Assembly (NCBI GenBank): GCA_038118725.1
Contig: JAYOIK010000110.1
Location: 1-11,615 of the forward strand
Reading direction: 5' to 3'
Length of the DNA stretch: 11,615 bases
Source of the DNA: JADHLJ01 sp038118725
GTDB taxonomy: Bacteria > Pseudomonadota > Alphaproteobacteria > Thalassobaculales > Thalassobaculaceae
The notes beneath the pieces were generated by a model, which did no database searches, was not told the DNA's origin, and saw nothing but the letters and a program-made list of their open reading frames with translations. The position numbers were made by a program, and so were the translations under genes. Shown piece after piece: positions 8,393-11,615 of this stretch (position 1 is its first letter; each line of letters begins with the position of its first letter).

Positions 8393-8501
8393 TGCCGTCT
8401 CCCCTGCCGCGCCGCGACGAACACCTAATCTCGATACGACTTGGAACAGTGGCCGGATCAATCACGACCGCGTGACCGATCTCTCGATCACTCCGCGCCG
8501 G

Positions 8502-9659
8502 TTACTCCAGGGTCTCGAAGAGCCGGACCCACATCCGCGCCCGCGGCTCCAGGGAAGAGACATAGATCTGCTCCTCGAGCGTATGCGTCCCCTTGCCGTC
8601 CGCGCCGAGCCCGTCCAGGGTCGGCTCGCCCAGGGCCGTGGTGAAATTGCCGTCGCTGCCGCCGCCGGTCATCGGCACGGTATCGAGCGCGAAGCCGACA
8701 TCCGCCGCGCAGGCCCGCGCGTGCTCGAACAGCGCCATCGTGCCCTCGCTCGTCTCGAAGGGCGGGCGGTTCATGCCGCCGGTGATCCCCAGGGTCACAT
8801 CCGGGTCATGGGGCTTGATCGACAGCATCTTCTCGCAGAACCGCTCGCCATCCTCGGCGGTGGCGACCCGCATGTCGATCTCCGCCGTCGCGTCGCGGGG
8901 AACGACATTGACGCCGGTGCCGCCACTGATCAGCCCGACATTGGTGGTCACGCCGCGCGCGAAGTCGGTCATCGCCTCGATATCGAGGATCTGGCGCGCC
9001 AACTCGCGGATCGCGCTGCGCCCGGCTTCGTGATTGACGCCGGAATGGCTGGGGCGCCCGGTGATCTTGAGTTCGAACCGCGCCACGCCCTTGCGGGCGG
9101 TCACCACCTTGCCGCCGTCGCGCGCCGGCTCGGTGACCAGCACGTATTTCGCCTTGCGCGCCTCCTCCTCGATCAGCGCCTGGCTGGTCGGGCTGCCGAC
9201 CTCTTCCTCGGAGACCAGCATGAAGGTCACCGGCAGCCTGGGCCGGGTGCCCGAGCGCAGCATGTGCCGATAGGCGTAATAGGCCAGATAGGCCCCCGAC
9301 TTCATGTCATAGATGCCGGGCCCATACATCACGTCGCCCTCGCGGCGGATCTCCAGCGCCGCGTCCTTGGTGCCGTGGGGATGCACCGTATCCATGTGCG
9401 AGAGCACCAGAATGCCGGGCTCGTCGGGATCGTGCCCCGGCGCGCGCACCCGCAAGTGATCACCGAAGCCGTCGCGGCCGGGCGTGCGCTCCACCTCCAT
9501 GCCGAGCCCCTGGTAGAGCGATTGCACCTGGTCGGCCAGCAGGTTCACCGCCGCCGCGTCGTCCGACGGCGTCTCCTCCTCGACCCAATCCAGAATTCCG
9601 GCGAGAATCTCCTCGCCGTCAATCTCCGGGGCATTGCTGAGCGTCGTCTCGCCGGACAT
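8502..9659 (-). CDS. M20 family metallopeptidase, glutamate carboxypeptidase type
   Basis: From ATG 9659 the protein has 385 aa. An upstream ATG at 9674 would add 5 residues, but AGGA lies 8 nt before 9659, inside that extension, so 9659 is preferred. M20 co-catalytic zinc enzymes of this type cleave C-terminal glutamate or similar amide-linked amino acids. In the 385-aa numbering the ligands are visible: His88 in LSHMDTVHP, bridging Asp118 in GPGIYDMKSG, catalytic Glu151 and ligand Glu152 in SEEEVGS, Glu177 in VTEPAR, and His359 in GKGTHTLEE. The dimerisation lid contains GRPSHSGV, and GGGSDGNF is the family's substrate-pocket loop. There is no signal peptide, so the enzyme is cytoplasmic. 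It is separated from its neighbours by ~110 bp on each side and is probably transcribed separately from the sulfur cluster. The exact substrate cannot be inferred. Confidence 0.93.
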   Translation of the reverse strand: MSGETTLSNAPEIDGEEILAGILDWVEEETPSDDAAAVNLLADQVQSLYQGLGMEVERTPGRDGFGDHLRVRAPGHDPDEPGILVLSHMDTVHPHGTKDAALEIRREGDVMYGPGIYDMKSGAYLAYYAYRHMLRSGTRPRLPVTFMLVSEEEVGSPTSQALIEEEARKAKYVLVTEPARDGGKVVTARKGVARFELKITGRPSHSGVNHEAGRSAIRELARQILDIEAMTDFARGVTTNVGLISGGTGVNVVPRDATAEIDMRVATAEDGERFCEKMLSIKPHDPDVTLGITGGMNRPPFETSEGTMALFEHARACAADVGFALDTVPMTGGGSDGNFTTALGEPTLDGLGADGKGTHTLEEQIYVSSLEPRARMWVRLFETLE

Positions 9660-9704
9660 GGGCGTGATCCTCATGAAGAAATGGGGCGGGTTAAACGCGG
9701 AAAT

Positions 9705-9731
9705 CCGGGCGAGAAGCTACCCTCCGCCCGG
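9705..9731 (-). terminator. Hairpin after the GST gene, possible terminator
   Basis: A perfect 7-bp inverted repeat (CCGGGCG / CGCCCGG, 13-nt loop) lies 36 nt downstream of the GST stop on the minus strand and is followed by ATTT only. It could end the GST transcript weakly before the M20 peptidase gene. Confidence 0.35.
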
Positions 9732-9766
9732 CGGTCCTTGATGGGATCGGATCAGACGCGCGTACC

Positions 9767-10393
9767 CTATTCCGGCAGGTTCATGCCTCGGGTAAGCGCC
9801 GGGCGCGCCATCAGGGTCTCGTACCAGCGATTGACATTGGGGAAATCGGCCAGATCGACCTCCTGCCAGGTATGCCGGAACACCCAGGGCAAGGCGCAGA
9901 AATCAGCGATCGAGACCTCGTTATTCGCGAGATATTCGTTATCCGCCAGATGCCCGTCGAGCACCCCGTAGAGCCGCCGGCATTCGTTGTAGTAGCGGTT
10001 GATCGCGTAGGGCACCTTCTCCTTGGCGGCGCGCTTGAAGTGATGCACTTGTCCGAAGATCGGCCCGATGCCGCCCATCTGGAACATCACCCACTGAATC
10101 ACCTGATAGCGCGCGCCCATTTCCTGGGGCATAAACTTGCCGGTCTTCTCGGCCAGATACATCAGCATGGCGCCGGACTCGAACAGCGTGTACGGCTTGC
10201 CCCCCGGCCCGTCCGGATCGACCATCGCCGGGATCTTGGAGTTCGGGTTGATCTTCACGAACTCCTCGGAGAACTGAATATCGGTGGAGATGTCGATCGG
10301 ATGGATGTTGTACGGCAACCCGCACTCCTCCAGCATGATCGTCGCCTTCTTACCGTTGGAGGTCTTCCACGTATAAAGCTCGATGGGGGCCAT
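9767..10393 (-). CDS. Glutathione S-transferase, nu class (YfcG-like disulfide reductase)
   Basis: This 208-aa cytosolic enzyme has an N-terminal thioredoxin-fold domain (residues ~4-87) and an all-helical C-terminal domain. It closely follows the E. coli YfcG/YghU pattern: the active-site segment YTWKTSNGKK with Thr and Asn in place of a catalytic Tyr or Cys, then INPNSKIPAMVDPDGPGG with the cis-Pro, FESGAMLMYLAEKTG binding the glutathione glutamyl part, QWVMFQMGGIGPIFGQVHHF, and SIADFCALPW at the start of the N-capping helix. Family members reduce disulfides using bound glutathione pairs. The frame is open to 10510, but ATG 10393 (MAPIELYTW) begins the domain directly and is the start I chose; the upstream sequence offers only a weak AGAGAAAG site. 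It is the first gene of the minus-strand block. A role in thiol homeostasis fits the sulfur genes downstream, but no direct link is shown. Confidence 0.94.
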   Translation of the reverse strand: MAPIELYTWKTSNGKKATIMLEECGLPYNIHPIDISTDIQFSEEFVKINPNSKIPAMVDPDGPGGKPYTLFESGAMLMYLAEKTGKFMPQEMGARYQVIQWVMFQMGGIGPIFGQVHHFKRAAKEKVPYAINRYYNECRRLYGVLDGHLADNEYLANNEVSIADFCALPWVFRHTWQEVDLADFPNVNRWYETLMARPALTRGMNLPE

Positions 10394-10749
10394 GGTTTCA
10401 CTTTCTCTTTTCAATTCAGTTACTTGTACACATTCCCGAGAAGGCGGAAATCGCCTGTGCACGCCCTTTGCACCTTCTGCTTTAGCCATGAAACCGGGTT
10501 TCACAGCCATGCCACGCGACCGCCGCTCGGGCTTTCGGGCGGCATGTTAGCGTGCCACACGCCAAGCGGCACCAGATTTCCTTGATGATTTGATGCCTGA
10601 GGTCGGCCCCCTTGGGACAGACCGGGCGCTAGTCCCACGGAGGAATATCATTGACTGACCGAGGTAACCCAATAGATCAGCCTCTCCTTTCGCTCGATCG
10701 CGCGATGCACCGCAGGGACATAAGGTGATAACCGCCAAGGAAAAGTCGC
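10394..10749. other. Intergenic stretch between divergent GST and radical SAM remnant
   Basis: This ~356-bp stretch has no convincing conserved gene. It should contain the GST promoter (minus strand), which I cannot assign confidently. A 7-bp stem (10522-10528 / 10537-10543, one U-G pair) sits upstream of GST. On the plus strand a weak promoter candidate (TTGACT 10651-10656, 16 bp, TAGATC 10673-10678) precedes the radical SAM fragment. Confidence 0.4.
10651..10728 (+). other. Short TTG-initiated ORF (25 aa) with strong RBS
   Basis: GGAGG at 10639-10643 lies 7 nt before a TTG that opens a 25-codon frame ending in TGA at 10726-10728, 21 nt before the radical SAM start. The peptide (MTDRGNPIDQPLLSLDRAMH and five more residues) has no family I recognise. 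It could be a leader peptide, the stump of a deleted gene, or chance. The same bases also form the weak promoter candidate, so the two readings compete. Confidence 0.2.
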
Positions 10750-10848
10750 ATGCGCGTGTGCCTGATCAGGCCGCCATCCCCGGAACTACTCAATGACCGC
10801 ATCGATCCGCCGATGGGACCGCTTTATATCGGCACGTCATTGGTCTGG
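10750..10848 (+). pseudogene. N-terminal stump of a B12-binding radical SAM protein
   Basis: ATG 10750 follows AGGAA by 8 nt and encodes MRVCLIRPPSPELLNDRIDP followed by PMGPLYIGTSLV. This is the classic opening of cobalamin-binding-domain radical SAM enzymes: the first beta strand, the RPP loop, then P-G-L-Y-I/L. After about 33 codons the similarity stops and the open frame (to 10962) runs antisense through the restriction-modification fragment, so it is not real protein. No radical SAM CxxxCxxC motif is present. The gene was cut by a rearrangement whose breakpoint lies between about 10845 and 10860. The original substrate cannot be guessed. Confidence 0.75.
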
Positions 10849-10859
10849 GACGCAACACG

Positions 10860-11615
10860 ATGGCGGGGAAAAATCCGCTGGTGTTCATTTTGGTCCAGAG
10901 GTCCGCGATCATTCCTTTCAGCGCCGTCGGATTGTCCTTGTGCTCGATCAAAAGGGTCTTGAAGGATTCCCTGGGCAGCAGTTCCACGTCTTCCGCGAAC
11001 ATGGTGAACAGACAGCGCATCAAAAACGCCGCCACGGTCTCCGGCGCCAGCCCGCCGCCGCCCTTTTCCACGGGCTCTTCCAAAAGACGCGCGACCGACG
11101 CCAAGCGTCTAGCGATCCCCCTCGTCACCCTCGCGGAGCGTGCGGCGGGGTCCAGGGAAAGTGGGTTTGTCCAGACAGCGGCAAGAAGCTCCCGTACTTG
11201 GGGGTCGCGTAGGTCCTCAAGCTCGATGCGGAACCGAGCGGCGTCCGGAAACTGCTGGTAACTCCGACCTGAACGTGTGAACTCCGCCCAAAGTTCGATT
11301 GAATAGCCGATATCGGTGATGATCAGGAACGGAGGCCAGCCGTCGCCCTCGTCATTCAACGCGCGGGCATAGCCATCGGCCTGATTCTTGGCCTTGGTCA
11401 TCGCCTTGGCCCAACCCTTGGCCCCTTATCGCGGTACCGCTTTTAATCCGTGGCTTTGTCTCCAGCCCTAACGCGACTTCCTGGCCACCATAGCCCTTGG
11501 TTTTCTTGTCCGAGCCCTGCTTAGCCTCGCAAACGAAACAGCCCTTTTTGTAGAGATCGATGTATCCCGTTGAGGTGGAACCATCGCCCTTTTGCATGCT
11601 AACCGGACGTTCGAA
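10860..11615 (-). pseudogene. MmeI-like type IIG/IIL restriction-modification enzyme, N-terminal part, frameshifted and truncated
   Basis: The gene enters from the right edge on the minus strand. The first part (11615 to about 11425) reads FERPVSMQKGDGSTSTGYID and then the nuclease motif: Asp of GYID, nine residues, then EAK. This is the D-x9-E-x-K arrangement known from the PD-(D/E)xK nuclease of MmeI. It continues with GYGGQEVALGL and IKSGTAIRG. Similarity then moves to another frame (KAMTKAKNQADGYARAL, PPFLIITDIGYSIELWAEF, FRIELEDLRDPQVRE, AAFLMRCLFTMFAEDVELLP, LWTKMNTSGFFPAI), matching the linker and helical spacer before the methyltransferase domain. A four-C run at 11422-11425 (GGGG on the coding strand) is the likely frameshift site: one base too many. 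Similarity stops near 10860, before any methyltransferase motif, where the sequence joins the radical SAM stump. The visible allele would be inactive for both cutting and methylation. Confidence 0.85.

Noticed and set aside
8325..9971. A 548-codon plus-strand open frame opposite the M20 peptidase
   Set aside because: It is antisense to a clear M20 enzyme with all metal ligands, its translation is rich in Arg, His, Gly and Leu with no recognisable domain, and long antisense frames are expected in DNA this GC-rich.
10849..10962. Continuation of the radical SAM open frame past residue 33
   Set aside because: From about 10850 the bases are antisense to conserved MmeI-like coding sequence, so the open frame is accidental.

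Overview
The window looks like a piece of chromosome from a GC-rich alphaproteobacterium, probably related to Rhodospirillales. The clues are the elongator tRNA-Met sequence, its TTGACA-N17-TATATC promoter, the alphaproteobacterial style of MnmA (with a PCVRCN motif) and a strongly GC-biased codon use. The genus cannot be read from the sequence. The centre (about 2.5-10.4 kb) is a co-oriented block of intact genes on the minus strand. Both edges are accessory and contain broken genes.

Left edge (1-2.3 kb, plus strand): the tail of an unidentified gene, then the C-terminal half of an IS3-family transposase, then a gene for a TPR protein ending in a 2OG-Fe(II) oxygenase-like domain. The 5' end of that last gene abuts the IS remnant and may have been rebuilt by it. 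This gene is visibly less GC-rich than the central block.

Centre, in order of transcription (minus strand): a YfcG-like (nu-class) glutathione S-transferase; an M20 metallopeptidase of the glutamate carboxypeptidase type; a secreted mono-heme c-type protein resembling cytochrome P460; a TPR-glycosyltransferase-like protein; then a tight four-gene cluster. That cluster holds a NifS/IscS-type cysteine desulfurase, an adrenodoxin-type [2Fe-2S] ferredoxin, TenA (thiaminase II) and MnmA (tRNA 2-thiouridylase), with gaps of 17, 4 and 7 nt. A tRNA-Met gene with its own near-consensus promoter follows. The cluster reads as a sulfur-handling unit: the desulfurase can provide persulfide sulfur for tRNA thiolation by MnmA and for Fe-S assembly, the ferredoxin is a likely electron carrier, and TenA salvages the pyrimidine of thiamine, itself a sulfur-containing cofactor.

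Right edge (10.4-11.6 kb): about 350 bp without a clear gene, then the first ~33 codons of a B12-binding radical SAM protein (plus strand), cut off where it meets head-on the truncated and frameshifted N-terminal part of an MmeI-like type IIG/IIL restriction-modification enzyme (minus strand, running off the window). This is a rearrangement scar between two dead genes.

I see no CRISPR array, prophage module or clearly new multi-gene system. The most notable items are the co-transcribed sulfur cluster, the IS-modified TPR-2OG oxygenase, the unusual mono-heme protein, and the double-pseudogene junction.
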